A stretch of 64,000 nt of DNA. Origin: Diadema setosum (Eukaryota; Echinodermata; Echinoidea; Diadematoida; Diadematidae). The DNA is taken from positions 2,221,972-2,285,971 of the forward strand of contig CM067077.1 in the NCBI GenBank assembly GCA_033980235.1. Reading direction: 5' to 3'. The position numbers were made by a program, and so were the translations under genes. Below are positions 1 to 11,803 of the stretch, one piece after another; position 1 is the first letter of the stretch; the number at the start of each line of letters is the position of its first letter. Below the pieces are notes generated by a model, which saw only the letters and a list, made by a program, of their open reading frames with translations, was not told where the DNA came from and did not search any database.

Positions 1-22
1 GACTGCACCCCCCCCCCCCCCC

Positions 23-3000
23 ACCGTTACCCGGCCCTTGCCCTCTATGAATCTTAATAATAACTATGATGAGATCATCCCTGTATACGGAGATGCAATA
101 ATGAACTCATGAAAATGTCACTCAATAACTGGTGAAGTATAGTTAATCCCATTTTCCTGTGCCTTTATTGAGATACGACATGCTATGTGACCTCAGATAG
201 GAAAATCCGAGACAGTTACACAGAAGAGGATGAATTCATACAACCATCTAAGAGTGGGCGTCTGATTTTATTCAGAGAATGACGTCAACACCAGTTTCAG
301 CTCAATCCCTGTCATGCCTGTTGATGTAAACACAAAATCATGAGTCAGCAAAGCATTCGGTCACTTTTTCTCCGGACAAAGGAAAGAACAGGACATAAAA
401 TACTTAGAAGAAGAGACGAAAATAGAGTGGGAAACTTTATATTGAATACACATATCTATGTGAGTATTTTCATAAAACTATGCTAACACCATGGACCTCC
501 ATGCTATCACACATGAAAATGATTGCAACTTGTTATTGAACGTAGTGATAAGAAATTGTAATCAAAGAAGTTAGAACAGTGTAGAGCGAGGAGAACCATT
601 CTTGCAATCCAACAAATTTGAACATCATCTTTATGTCAATCGGGTATGGTGTCTAGACAAAGAAGAAGAAATTAACAACTATTTGGCATTGTTTGACAAT
701 GTTTACTTAAATAATTTACTTACCCTTTTAGGTTTATTCATTGATATCACTATCGAAACAATGATTAATTTAGTTACCCATCTTGTTATAAAGACTTTGT
801 TACAAAGAAAATTTAATAAAACGCTAACGGTGAAAGCAGGTTTTCGGGTGTGTTTTTGTGTGTGTGTGTGTGCGTGTAACGTTTAGACAGAAAAGTGGAA
901 AAGGATCACAATTTACTGTTAAAAAGTAAAGGCAAATAGAAAGAAATGTGCAGAGTTGTTTTTATTTCAACTGATTGACGAATTGCCCTAAATCTACGTC
1001 GATGTTTACGTCAATGTATAGGTCAATTTGTATATTTCCTCCCGCGAACGACAATCTTACAAAGGAGATCGTGTTAAGCCATATCACTTCAAATCCCAGT
1101 CAGTACATACGTTTAAATCATGTATCTCTTCATTCCTATCGATATCATGCACAATATTAATTGACCCCAGCTTTTGGAATCGCAAAAAATGAAACACTAT
1201 AAAATTGTATCATATTGGATAACGATGGAAGTCGACCATGGTCCCACTAATCAATTTGCATAATAAGTTCATCATCCCAAGGAATGCGAGAATGAATCAC
1301 CCAGATAGCTTTATGGAAAGGTGAACAGGGTGGATCACTTTTTACCTCTCGGACAGCAAAGAAGATGAATATCGCAAGCAAAGGTAGGAACACGATAAAT
1401 TTAGACTGCACAGCTAAGAATATAAGCTTTGTTCCTCGTCCAAGGAAGATCTTGCGTGACCGCGACGTAATGCACACAGCTGTCGAGATTTCCTCCCGCA
1501 GCGCGCCGGCCCGATGCCATGGCCAGGAACCGAACGGTGTGTCTAATCCCTCAAGACGCCGTGAGTGCTGAGCTTGGTTAGCCTGCCGTGCGATTGGTGG
1601 ATTATCAAACTTGATATGATAAGGGCAAATGATACCATTGGCCAAATAAGACGCGACTGGTATAATGTCGATAGATCTTGATGGGACCAATAGCCCTTTT
1701 GTTTCAGATTATATACGATTTGCATCCACACGCGTATTTTCTGCCTGCCCGCTTAGTTTTTGATACATGGCCAGTTCAGATGATTTACTCAGTTCAGTAT
1801 AGGTTTTCCGAGTAGGGTTTATCAGCGCAAGAAGGTGTGATGGTTATGCCACAATAAACCGCGATATTTCAAAAGTATTTATGTAAGCATGTTAAAGTAA
1901 TATGATGATATCAAAGATAAGTGCATCACAGGAGTCGCCATTATATACATTTTTCTCTGTAGGCATTATTAGGGGGTGTCTTACAGTCACTATAAATGGG
2001 CTACTATATTTCAGCTGATCTGTAGGCCTATTTATTTCTGGGGGGAGGGGTGTAGGGTGGTTGTTTTCCCAACCCCGTGCTTCACCAAGTTTACCGAGTG
2101 GCGACATTTGCCATACGACGAAAATGCAATTATTTATATCTCATCAAATACTGCCGAACTGAACCATGGTCAGTTTAATGACAGATTTAGACATTGAGTG
2201 AAGTTTAAGAGCAGTGCGGAGTCAACAAAAATGAACAAAAAAAAAATGTTCTGATGGGAATTGATCAGACAATACATTTCAATGGCTGATAGCGGGTCAA
2301 GAAACTTTTAAGACATAAAGCATAAAATATATATCTATTTGTATAGACAGTAGATTAGAACAGCAAGTCGTCATGGAAATAATTATTATTTACAAAAAAA
2401 AAAATGATAACGATACATCCTGCCGTAAGAATGTATCATCGCATTCTAAATTAAGAAACTTAGTTAGCATTCAAACAACAGGATACGAACATGCTTTCTG
2501 TACATCAAAGCGAAATTATGTCAAAACTTAAAGGCAAACGCAAGATTCAAATAAGAGGGGAAAAGATGCAGAGCATGGCTGGTGAACGTCTCTACGATAA
2601 GTATAACTTGAAAGGATAGCAAGTCATGGCGAAAATCATCCTCCTCTTATATAACGCTGATGGGTGATAAGTGATTTTTTTTTTCCTTTGTTGAATCACA
2701 ATGTTTAACAATTTTACCCTAATTAAATGTCATTGTCTTCCATTTTCCAGTTTGGCTCTGAAATAAAACAATCTTGGAACAATATCTAATAAGCCCAATG
2801 AACTCCAAACGTAGAAATCATGGAATTAAATACCTGTCAATCACCGTTTTTAGCACATTTATTCGAAAGCATATAATTTACCCAAAAATAGTGGGTTAAA
2901 ACAATCTTGTCACAGGAACTCCCAATAATTGTCAAATCTGTTTACTAATATTTTGATTGACAAGTAAGGTGTGATAAAACCGAACATGGCGACCGCATTG

Positions 3001-3773
3001 TCGAACCGTAGACTGCTTGCCAAGAACCTATAGTTTGTGATCTAATCTTTTCCGTTTAAACCTCCTCTTGTCGTTTAATGTCACATCCCGCGATGGATGT
3101 CTTCATTGATGTTTTGGGATATCATAATAACTGATATCCTTTCTTGTTCGTGATGACGATCGGAGGTACGACATTTTTCGCTATACTTGCCGGCGGCTGT
3201 GACGTAAGTTCCAGTGTGTCATGAAACCGCACTGAGTTGTAGTTTCAGGGTAACAGGAACGTATTCAGAAACAGCATCACTTTTGATAGACAGCTCTTTA
3301 TGTTGAGGTGTTAAATCTGGGTTACACTCTATTCGCTGCCAAAAACCAGTCTACTACCTGTCCTTGATCTTCGAGATTGACCTCTGAACTTTGCCTACCC
3401 CATAGAAGGGCACTGAACCCCAAATATTAAGAAACGGAATTGAGTGAATGCAGAAATATTATTAGAACATATTAGCGAAGTTTGAGGAAAATCGGACACT
3501 CTGTTCAAATGGTTGTATTGCTGAAGTACTGTAGGCCCCACCTCAATTTTCTCAGGTACAGTTATTTACATTGGAAGTAAGATTTCGAAAAGCTTCAACA
3601 TTTGCATTGCATGTGGGACTAACGAAATGATACGTAGACTCAGCTATGCAATTGTATTCATTGTCTCGTGACATGTGAGATGACCCTTTGTGTGGTTTCA
3701 TTCCGATTGGCAGAGACGTACCCACAGTGTTGTACACACTGTCCAAAGTACCAGACACAGAAAGGCTTACAGA
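23..3773. other. AT-rich DNA, no confirmed gene
   Basis: Apart from the weak exon candidate at 1247-1690 and one TAGGCCTA at 2023, I see only short A runs. No repeat family of this window is recognisable. The first 22 bases hold a C run. Confidence 0.6.
1247..1690 (-). CDS. Unconfirmed exon candidate with one hydrophobic helix
   Basis: A 147-codon frame on the minus strand carries a hydrophobic stretch KLIFLAVQSKFIVFLPLL extending to AIFIFF, preceded by basic SRSRK. GC is raised at 1440-1560. A donor-like AGAG/GTAAAAAG lies in frame just after the helix (about 1345). A short basic N-terminus, a membrane helix and then a splice site would suit the first exon of a type II membrane enzyme, but no partner exon is visible downstream (lower coordinates) and no family is recognised. 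It may be chance. Confidence 0.15.
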   Translation of the reverse strand: MVPSRSIDIIPVASYLANGIICPYHIKFDNPPIARQANQAQHSRRLEGLDTPFGSWPWHRAGALREEISTAVCITSRSRKIFLGRGTKLIFLAVQSKFIVFLPLLAIFIFFAVREVKSDPPCSPFHKAIWVIHSRIPWDDELIMQID

Positions 3774-4433
3774 GGAAATCCAGTCCAAATATAAGTTAGT
3801 ATGATAAAAAGGAGTAAAATCTTACGAGTTCAATGGTAAACATTTGACTGAAATCGGATGAAAAATAAGTTATGACATTTTGAAATTTTTGACTGAAATC
3901 GGATGAAAAATAAGTTATGACATTTTGAAATTTTGCTAATTTCTGCAAAACAGTTCTTGAACAGTGAATGAGAATATGCAAATGAGTGAGCTAACCAAGT
4001 CATAACCACACAATTTTCCATTGATGGTGTACAAAAAAAAAATGACGAAAATTTAATGTTTCTGTCTTTGAAGTCTGAAACATAACATTATACCTGTTTG
4101 AATAACTTCAGAATAGTGATTAGTTAGATATACGGAGGATTTGAGCCTCGGGCATAAAATCCATTGCGTGTGAATGAAAAACGGGAAATTTCAACATTTT
4201 ATGTACAAACTATATGGTACGGTGTGAGGGAATGACATGCTCACTTTGCCATTTGCATATTCATAATGACTGTTCAAGAACTGTTCCCCCCCCCCCCCCA
4301 AATAGCGAAACTTCAACATGTCACAACTTCCCTATTTTTCATCCGATTTCGATCAACATTGTACCGTTGAACTCGAAATATTGTACTATTTCTCATCAGA
4401 CTAACTTATATTTGGACTGGATTTCCCCTTTAA
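3774..4433. mobile_element. MITE family A, copy 1
   Basis: The ends are inverted repeats: GGAAATCCAGTCCAAATATA on the left and its complement before CCCCTTTAA on the right, followed inward by a shared ATAAGTTAGTNTGATNA tract. The two halves resemble each other in inverted orientation, each with CGGATGAAAAATA and TTTGCATATTCAT. A 45-bp segment is duplicated in tandem (3846-3890, 3891-3935). No ORF of meaning is present. It is a non-autonomous element of about 660 bp; the superfamily is not identified. Confidence 0.75.
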
Positions 4434-5248
4434 GAAGTGGTTGCCTGTCACTCTTCCAGCATTGTTTGTTAAAAAACAAAAATACCTGAACTCTATGAAG
4501 ATTGTAAATGCGCAAAGGATTAACTAGACCTGCGAAGTATGTAATAGATTTTGTGCAATTAAACTAAGGTTCTCCCTTAATCACGAAAATTGCCATGCTC
4601 TCTATCACATCACAGAGCGAGTGAGAAGGCATGATTACACTGTGTGGGAAATGTAGCTTCCCTGGGAATTTCATATCCTCAGAAAAGGAAATGTACACGC
4701 ACATTTTTAATACTATTTCCTCTTACGGTCTCAATGGTGCTAATGTTGACGTAAATTTAGCATATGAAATCTCTAGCGCAACAATTTTTAGTGTGAACTG
4801 TTCAATGACGTATGTAGCCAGCTTCTCAACCACATTTAAGTTAATGCTAAATATGGCAGAAAAATTATAATCGGTGATAATTACCCACCATGATTATATG
4901 AGGTTCTCTTGTGGTCGATGAATTTATTCTGTCACGAAAATATATTGCCCGTATTTGTTATCATGTTTCCCTGGTGGTTAAATCTGATAAAAGAGTCATG
5001 TGACCATCGGCCCGGTTAAGCACCAGCAAACAGAAAAAAAAAAATGCACAGAAGGAAAAGGAGCCAGTGCACATTAACCCGAATCACATCTGTCATGAGT
5101 CATGCAAAATTCTGCTGCAAATCTGCACCACAATTTTCGTACGAGACGCTGATCCCTTGGGCAATCTCTCCTCATGAAGTAAATGTCACACTCTAGTCGA
5201 GCAATGCCTCACAGAAGATAGAGTGGAACAAAAATGAAATACGGATGA

Positions 5249-6290
5249 GATACCGAAAACCGGAGGAGTTGCCAAACACTGGACAAGTTGCCGAACACAG
5301 GAGGAGATGCCGAGCACTGAACGAAAGACCGATTAATCATGATAAAGGACAAGTTGCCGAATATTAGACGACGTGCCGAACAATAAACAAGATACGAAAC
5401 ACCCGACGAGATGCTGAACACTGAACTTAATGTTAAACAATGAATAGGCTGCCGAACACATGTCGAGATGCCGAACATTAAACGAGACACCTAGCACCCG
5501 ACAAGTTGCCGAACATTGGACGAGATGCCGAACACTAAAAAAGATACCGAACACAGGACGAGTTACCGAACACATGACGAGATGCCGAACATTAAACGAA
5601 ACACCAAACACAGGACCGAGTTGAAGAACACATGACGAGATGCCGAACATTAAACGAGACACCGAACACCCGGCAAGTTGCCGAACATTAAACGAGATAT
5701 CGAACACCCGACGAGTTGCCGAACATTAGAGGAGATGCCAAACACTAAACAAGATACCGAAGACATGACGTGTTGCCGAACACATCTCGAGATGCCGAAC
5801 ATTAAACGAGACACCGAACACCCGACAAGTCGCCGAACATTAGACGAGATGCCAAACACTAAACAAGATACCAAACACAAGACGAGTTGTCGAATGCCGG
5901 ACAAGAGGCTGAACAATGGATGCAATGCCGAACTCTGAGTAAGATGCCGAATACTGGACGAGCAGCCAAACACCATGCAACCTGACTAGACCCCGGACAT
6001 GAGGCGATAAGTCGCACACTCGACGAGATGCCGAACACCAGACGAGTTGCCAAACACCGAACGAGTTGCCAAGCACTTAACGAGACTTCGAACATTGAAC
6101 GATAAACTTCATGATCGACGAGATGCCAAACAAAGAACGAAATGACAAACACTGGACAATAACAAGTCTAACACTCGACGCGGATAAGCTGAAAATTGAA
6201 CAAGATTCCAAACTCTGGACGAGATGTCGAACCCAAGAGGAGATGCAGAACTCTGGACGAGATGCCAAAAACAGGACAAAATAGCTAACA
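5249..6290. repeat. 19-bp minisatellite with higher-order structure
   Basis: About 55 degenerate monomers of 19 bp, consensus near GATGCCGAACAYTAAACGA, run head to tail. Monomer variants recur in order. The variant GATGCCGAACATTAAACGA starts at 5467, 5581, 5639 and 5791, spacings of 114, 58 and 152, that is 6, 3 (plus one base) and 8 monomers. Divergence is greater at both ends, as expected for an ageing array. Open frames across the array on the minus strand are a by-product of the low stop-codon content and are not taken as genes. Confidence 0.9.
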
Positions 6291-7715
6291 GAAGATGGTT
6301 TACACCGCATTTTGGATGGGATTTCATACTTTAGACGAGGTGCGAACTCCTTGACTGAAGAGCATACAGAAAACAAGATAAAACAAGACCACCAACATTC
6401 GTCATGTTTGTGTCGATTTAGCACTGTATCGTGATTACGATGTGTTGAAAGTTCAATTCAACAGCTGTTCAGTTCAATTCTTATTTTCTACTAATGTGGC
6501 GGAACACTCACGTCAGCCAAAGTAAGAAAATTAATGTTCTGCAAAGTTTGGAAAACTGATTTTGTCTTGGTGTGAACTTTATTATTCATGTTGTACGCGA
6601 GTCGTTCCTCACCCACAGACCTCAGCCATACTTCTGTACTGACGCTTTCCCCGGATAAATTTGCCTAGTAATGTAGTCAACTCTCAAGTGACCATACGGC
6701 TTGCTCAAACTAAAGGTAAAGTCTACGATCTTTACTTCCCTGTTTTTATGAAGCTTTAACAACGACCAACAACATTTCCGACTGCCTAGCAGCAGGGCAG
6801 GTTTATCAGGAACACAGCTGTAGCACCGGCATTAATTATAAAGCTATAGTTCAGAACTACATGTAAATCGTCGTCAATGACTGGGCGTGATTTTGTAATG
6901 GCTTACAGAGGATGGTGAAATAGTATTCATACAGAGACCAGTCACCTTTGTGTTTAAATTATGACTTAACATCACTCCTGTTTTGTTGCATTGCTCTCAA
7001 ACTGTGCAGGAGAATGAAAAAAATAACGAAAATTGAATAGAGAAAGAGACTGTAGGAACACAACTGTAACATAAAAGAATAAATGACGGAAAGAAATAAA
7101 ACAGCACCGGAAATAGTTTCTTCCAAATGATTTCCAAATAGATGTTATCAAAGAGACGGAAATAGTCGTGAAGCACTGTACGGAACAAAACAGGACGATC
7201 TGTGTGTGTGGTGTTGAGACATAATATTTAATGTGTGTTATGATAGTCGGACAATCCCATTTACTGACTTTACCAAACTTATATCTTCCAAAACAGCTCA
7301 CAATGTATAATCATGATATGTCTGACGTTCGCTTATCCTTCAGGCACCTGTTTAATGAGTAGCCCCTGTGGCGTAACATTGACGTAACATGCATCTGGAC
7401 AGCATTAGCGTGGATTGAGACTTTCACCACACATCCCACTTAAAAATGGTTGCATATATGTTTTCAGATGCACAACTCCCCTTTGTGGAAATAAGGAGAA
7501 AGAGAGTAAGCTGATATAATGATAATTGCTGCGTGTAAGGTCACTGATGTCTATTATCAATTATGTGAACGCTCAAATACTTCCTCAAGCTATTGGCAAC
7601 CTGTTTAATTTCTCATTCATCCAAAAATACTGTTTATTGTCTATCTGTCTGCAGTGATACATATTGATTTCTTTTTTTAACGTTTGGGGATATGTCATCT
7701 GGTTGAGTGAAAGCA

Positions 7716-8467
7716 CATTACTTGTCCTTAAAATGATATATCATGCTTTGATTTCACCACATATCAATTACTGCAATATTGTATGGGGTTTCACTTTTAA
7801 TAAGAATATTGATCGTATACATAGATTACAAAAACGGGGAATACGTTTAATAAACAATTCAACTTATGCTTTCCCTAGTTTACCTCTGTTTTTAGAAACA
7901 CAGATATTACCTATTCGAGATTTAATTTCATTAGAGTCTGCGATATTCATGTATAAACGTCATTACTTGTCCTTAAAATGTTATATCATGCTTTGATTTC
8001 ACCACGTATTAATTACTGCAATATTGTATGGGGTTTCACTTTTAATAAGAATATTGATCGTATACATAGATCACAAAAACGGGGAATACGTCTAATAACC
8101 AATTCAACTTATGCTTTCCCCAGTTTACCTCTGTTTTTTAGAAACACGGATATTACCTATTCGAGATTTAATTTCATTAGAGTCTGCAATATTCATGTAT
8201 AAACTTAATAATAGTCTTCTTCCTGATGTATTCTCTGATCATTTTACTCTGAATAGTTCAATTCATGATTATAACACCAGAAATGCCCAGAATATCCATC
8301 TCCCATTAAATAGCACATCATGTACGCAGTCATCAATATTCTATAAAGGTACTATTTTATGGAATAATTTGAATATAGTTTCAAGGATCAGTAAGACCGT
8401 AAGACAATTTAAAAGATTATATAAACAACATCTTTTCGATGCAATCAAGCTACAAGTTGATGAATAG
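7716..8467 (+). pseudogene. Reverse transcriptase C-terminal fragment, broken LINE ORF2
   Basis: Translation gives YHALISP, NYCNIVWG, RIHRLQKRGIRLI, then LPIRDLISLESAIFMYK, a YNTRN motif and a final ILWNNL...FKRLYKQHLF. That order is typical of the end of CR1/L2/Jockey-type ORF2 proteins, downstream of the palm domain. Breaks are visible: the 245-bp tandem duplication is not a multiple of three, and the second copy has one extra T in a T run near 8135, so the frame shifts again. The last stretch (about 8140-8467) is open to its stop. The catalytic YxDD region is absent. Clade is uncertain among CR1, L2 and related groups. Confidence 0.75.
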
Positions 8468-8816
8468 TTAAATATGGAGTTTTATTCTTTTCTTCTTTTC
8501 TTTCATATCTACACGTACATGTATCCGGGTTGGTTTTTTTTTTTTTATTGATTTCAATTTGTGAATCTTATTGCATTTTGTATTAATGTTTGTTTCAACT
8601 CAATTACAAATGATTATAAATGATTACACATAATTACATCACGATATTTCTTAAGGGATCATTTTCAATAAGCCTACTTTGTGCTTCTCATGATTCCGCC
8701 ACTATCATAATTTGACACCATGTATTTTGTTTGATTGTTTGTCTGTCTGTCTGTTTGTCTTTAATGCAAAGTTTGTAAACCAATTATGAAAGTGGAAATA
8801 AATGAAATGAAATGAC
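7716..8816 (+). mobile_element. 5'-truncated LINE (CR1/L2/Jockey-like) 3' end with internal duplication
   Basis: The element holds the C-terminal part of a non-LTR reverse transcriptase, a 3' UTR of about 340 bases and a short tail made of TGAAA units next to the sequence AATAAATG. The retained element begins at about 7716. The first 245 bases are repeated in tandem (7716-7960 and 7961-8204) with about 95% identity. The tail lies in a TGTCTGTCTGTTTG-rich context. No second ORF, endonuclease or RT catalytic core remains, so the copy cannot be autonomous. Confidence 0.8.
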
Positions 8817-8835
8817 ACCTATCGCCTTTCAAGAA

Positions 8836-9224
8836 TTAAAGGGAGGGTACAGTATTGGTGGAGATGAGAATTGGGCTTTTAACTTTTTGTGAGATACCAA
8901 GAAAACACTTATGATATAGTACAGAACATACCATTTCAAGAGGAATTCAAAGTTTATATGATAAAAATCGGGTTTGGAATGACTGAAACATCCAAAAACA
9001 AAGTAATACAAAGCGATCGTAATAAGTGTGGGTCCCACACTTTATGTGAATCACCCTTTTTTGGATATCTCAGCCATTTCAAAACCAATTTTCATCAAAT
9101 AAACGTTGAATTCCTCAAAGGATTACATGCTCTTTCATATTTCATAAGAGGTTTCTCATTATCTCACCAAAAAATGTTAGAAACCTGAAATTAGGTCTCA
9201 ACCAAAACTATACAATCCCTTTAA
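8836..9224. mobile_element. MITE family B, copy 1
   Basis: A 389-bp palindromic element bounded by TTAAAGGGAGGGTACAGTAT and an imperfect inverse ending TACAATCCCTTTAA. The halves are mutually inverted: GATATCTCAGCCATTTC and TTTCATCAAATAAACGTTG on the right mirror GAAACATCC and TATATGATAAAAAT on the left. It lies 20 bp past the LINE tail. No protein. Confidence 0.72.
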
Positions 9225-10120
9225 TGCTACATTAAGAAATTATTATCATATTATCATAATTTAAAGATGGCCATTTTGTGAGTGCAGTTTCTGGAAAAGT
9301 TGGAATGTGTTTCAAGTTTGTTTGTCTTTTACTGCATCTAATAAGCAATCATGAAATATTTCGATACGTACAGAGTCCCTTGGTGTGGAAGAATATTTAT
9401 TCTGTTTATTATCTATTCATGTCTTCATTAAAAAGAGAAAAAATGACAGGGTAGGTGCATTGAATTTAATAAACTGCTTTACAAGCACGCCCTATAATTA
9501 CGTAAAATGAAAAGTAAAACACAATATGACATAATGTATGAATAACAATTCACAGTATTGTTGAATGTGACATATGAACAACACAGGAATGAACTACCAA
9601 AAAAAAAAATAACCAACAGTAATAAAACTTTACCCCACCCCAGCGTTATATCTTACTAACTTACCCCATCTGTAGTCCCTCCTCTCCCCCCCCCCCCCCC
9701 TTAATCCCACTCCCCCACCCTATACCTTAAAAGGGGATATGAATGTCCTGTATGGGTTAGTGATATAACATAGTGCTCTATAAATAATACATAATTTATT
9801 ACAGACTATGTATTACACTTTTACGTTTATCTTTAAAAAGTTGAAGTCAAGAGCTAGTTTGCACTGAAGTGGGAAGTTCATTAAATAATGAACTCCCGAT
9901 GTAGCTGAACGAACGTTTCTTGTGTTCAATCCAGGGATATGGTACATTTAGGGGGCTATCCAATAATGAACAAGAGACAGAACTTGGCAGAAATCACTGC
10001 TTTGTCGTTTTCATAATCCTCTTTTCATGTCATGAATTTGCAGAGAGACAGAATGGAGAGCAAGGGACGGGACGGCGCGCCGCGACTGCCACTGACAAGA
10101 GGTTGGAAAAAAGAGTTACT

Positions 10121-10518
10121 TTAAAGGGATGGTATTTAGTATTTGTTTGAAGTTAGGAATCATCTTTTAACTTTTTGCAAGATTCTTTGAAACTCCTTCA
10201 TAAAATGGGGCATGCAATTCTTAGAGGAATTCATCGTTTACTTGATGAAAATCGGTTTTGATATCAAGCTGAGATGTCCAAAAAACAAGGTAAAACAAAG
10301 CGATCTTAATAAAAGATGTGTCCCACCTTTTATTAGGAGTGCTTTGTTTTGGATATCTCGGGCATTTCAATCCCAATTTTCATCAAATTAACTTTGGATT
10401 CCTCTTAGAATATAATGCCTTTTCATATTTCATGTGACGTTTCTCACCATCTAAGTATCATCAAAGGGAGTTGGAAACCTGAAGCCCCATCTAAACCGAA
10501 ACGGTATCATCCCTTTAA
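10121..10518. mobile_element. MITE family B, copy 2
   Basis: A 398-bp relative of the element at 8836-9224. It shares TTTTAACTTTTTG, GAGGAATTCA, GATGAAAATCGG, AAGCGATC, GTCCCAC, GGATATCTC and the end ATCCCTTTAA. Its terminal CTTTAA is the insertion site of the hAT-like element that follows at once. Confidence 0.72.
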
Positions 10519-10519
10519 G

Positions 10520-10853
10520 CAGGGCTCGACACTAACGGTGGCCCGGTGGCCCGGGGCCACCAAAAATGAAAGTCGGGCCACCAAATTTCAGAAAAGGGCA
10601 AATTTGGTGGCCCACCTCGGGCCACCAAAAATTTTTGAGAAGTGTGTCAATAAATTCGTAACTTTTTGCGCCGGAAATGCATAAATGCATGCAGTGAGTG
10701 TGCGACTAATTTAAAAAAAAAATGGACTTTTATCAATGTTTTTTTTTTTTTTTCGGGCCACCAAATTTTTCTCTCGGGCCACCAAAAATTTGAAATTGAT
10801 GATTTTGGTGGCCCCATCGGGCCACCGAAAAATAAAGTTAGTGTCGAGCCCTG
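10520..10853. mobile_element. hAT-like palindromic element built of GGGCCACC units
   Basis: The terminal inverted repeats are CAGGGCTCGACACTAAC and its complement, of the CAG...CTG type common in hAT elements. A 7-bp repeat CTTTAAG flanks both sides (10513-10519, 10854-10860), near the 8 bp usual for hAT. Inside, GGGCCACCAAA and its complement TTTGGTGGCCC recur at least eight times in both orientations, so each half can fold on itself. There is no transposase ORF. Confidence 0.7.
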
Positions 10854-11638
10854 CTTTAAGGGTTGACAAGACAGTGGTCAAATTCTGTCAAACCATCAGG
10901 ACTAGCTGTTAGCTTCCATCTCTCGCTGAAATCAGGTTGGTGTCATCGGAGCAGAGGGCTTCATGCTTACTTTGCATTTTTTTCGCGCAAACCTCAGTCT
11001 AACGGCTTATTACTGCAGTCGGCAATCAATTATCGACTGCTTGAAGTGAGGGGAACTCACCGTTTATCTCCCAATAGACGCCAGCTTTGGCTACCCGCTA
11101 ATTACTTGAGCAAAATATATGCCTGACTGACATGGTTGAGGTATAGGGCTCCCCGAGAAACATGAGAATTGAACGAACAGGTGGAACCACTGCTTATTTC
11201 ACTACCTATACCGAATACTATAGATGCAATTGTCATTATATTCTTCTTCTTTTTTTGTCTGGCATTTTCTTTGCAGTCTTTAAGGTCTCTCGTTGAGGGT
11301 GTTAGTACCACAGATGACGTCAGAATAGTAGAAGTAAAAGTAATGTGCTTGTAGCTTTAGAAATAAGAGCCAAGAACGCTTAATTTGTATATTGCTCAAC
11401 AAAACTGTACTAAAACATGAACATTCTTGAAAATCTGCAACTATTTCGGAACCTTCGATGTGTCCTTTGAATTAGCACTCACTTCCATCAGAGCGCAGTT
11501 AAACGTTGTATTAAGTCTGGCTTTATTTTTAAAGAAAAGTTAAGAAAAGAGAGAGAGAGAGAATGATAGATGCCATTGTTCCTCAGACCAGAATATGGAA
11601 TATGACAGTTATAGACACTCATTTCCGAAAAGTTTACA

Positions 11639-11803
11639 AGGGCGGATCCAGAAATTCCGTAAAGGGGGGGGGGGTGCAAATAATATTTCTGGTGCTACTT
11701 CCGGGTTTCATCTCATTTTCTTTTTCCTTTTTGTTTCTTTTATTTTAACAAAAATTTAGAGTTGGCGCTCGCCCGGTGCTTCCCCCCTCTGGATCCACCA
11801 CTG
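11639..11803. mobile_element. Short hAT-like element, family E copy 1
   Basis: The left end is GGGCGGATCCAGAAATTCCG and the right end CTCTGGATCCACCACTG, an imperfect inverted pair. It is about 165 bp with a pyrimidine-rich middle and GGCGCTCGCCCGGTG before the right end. Confidence 0.62.

Noticed and set aside
5209..6424. Several minus-strand frames of 70-124 codons
   Set aside because: They run through the 19-bp minisatellite, whose units lack stops; the peptides show only the array's periodicity.
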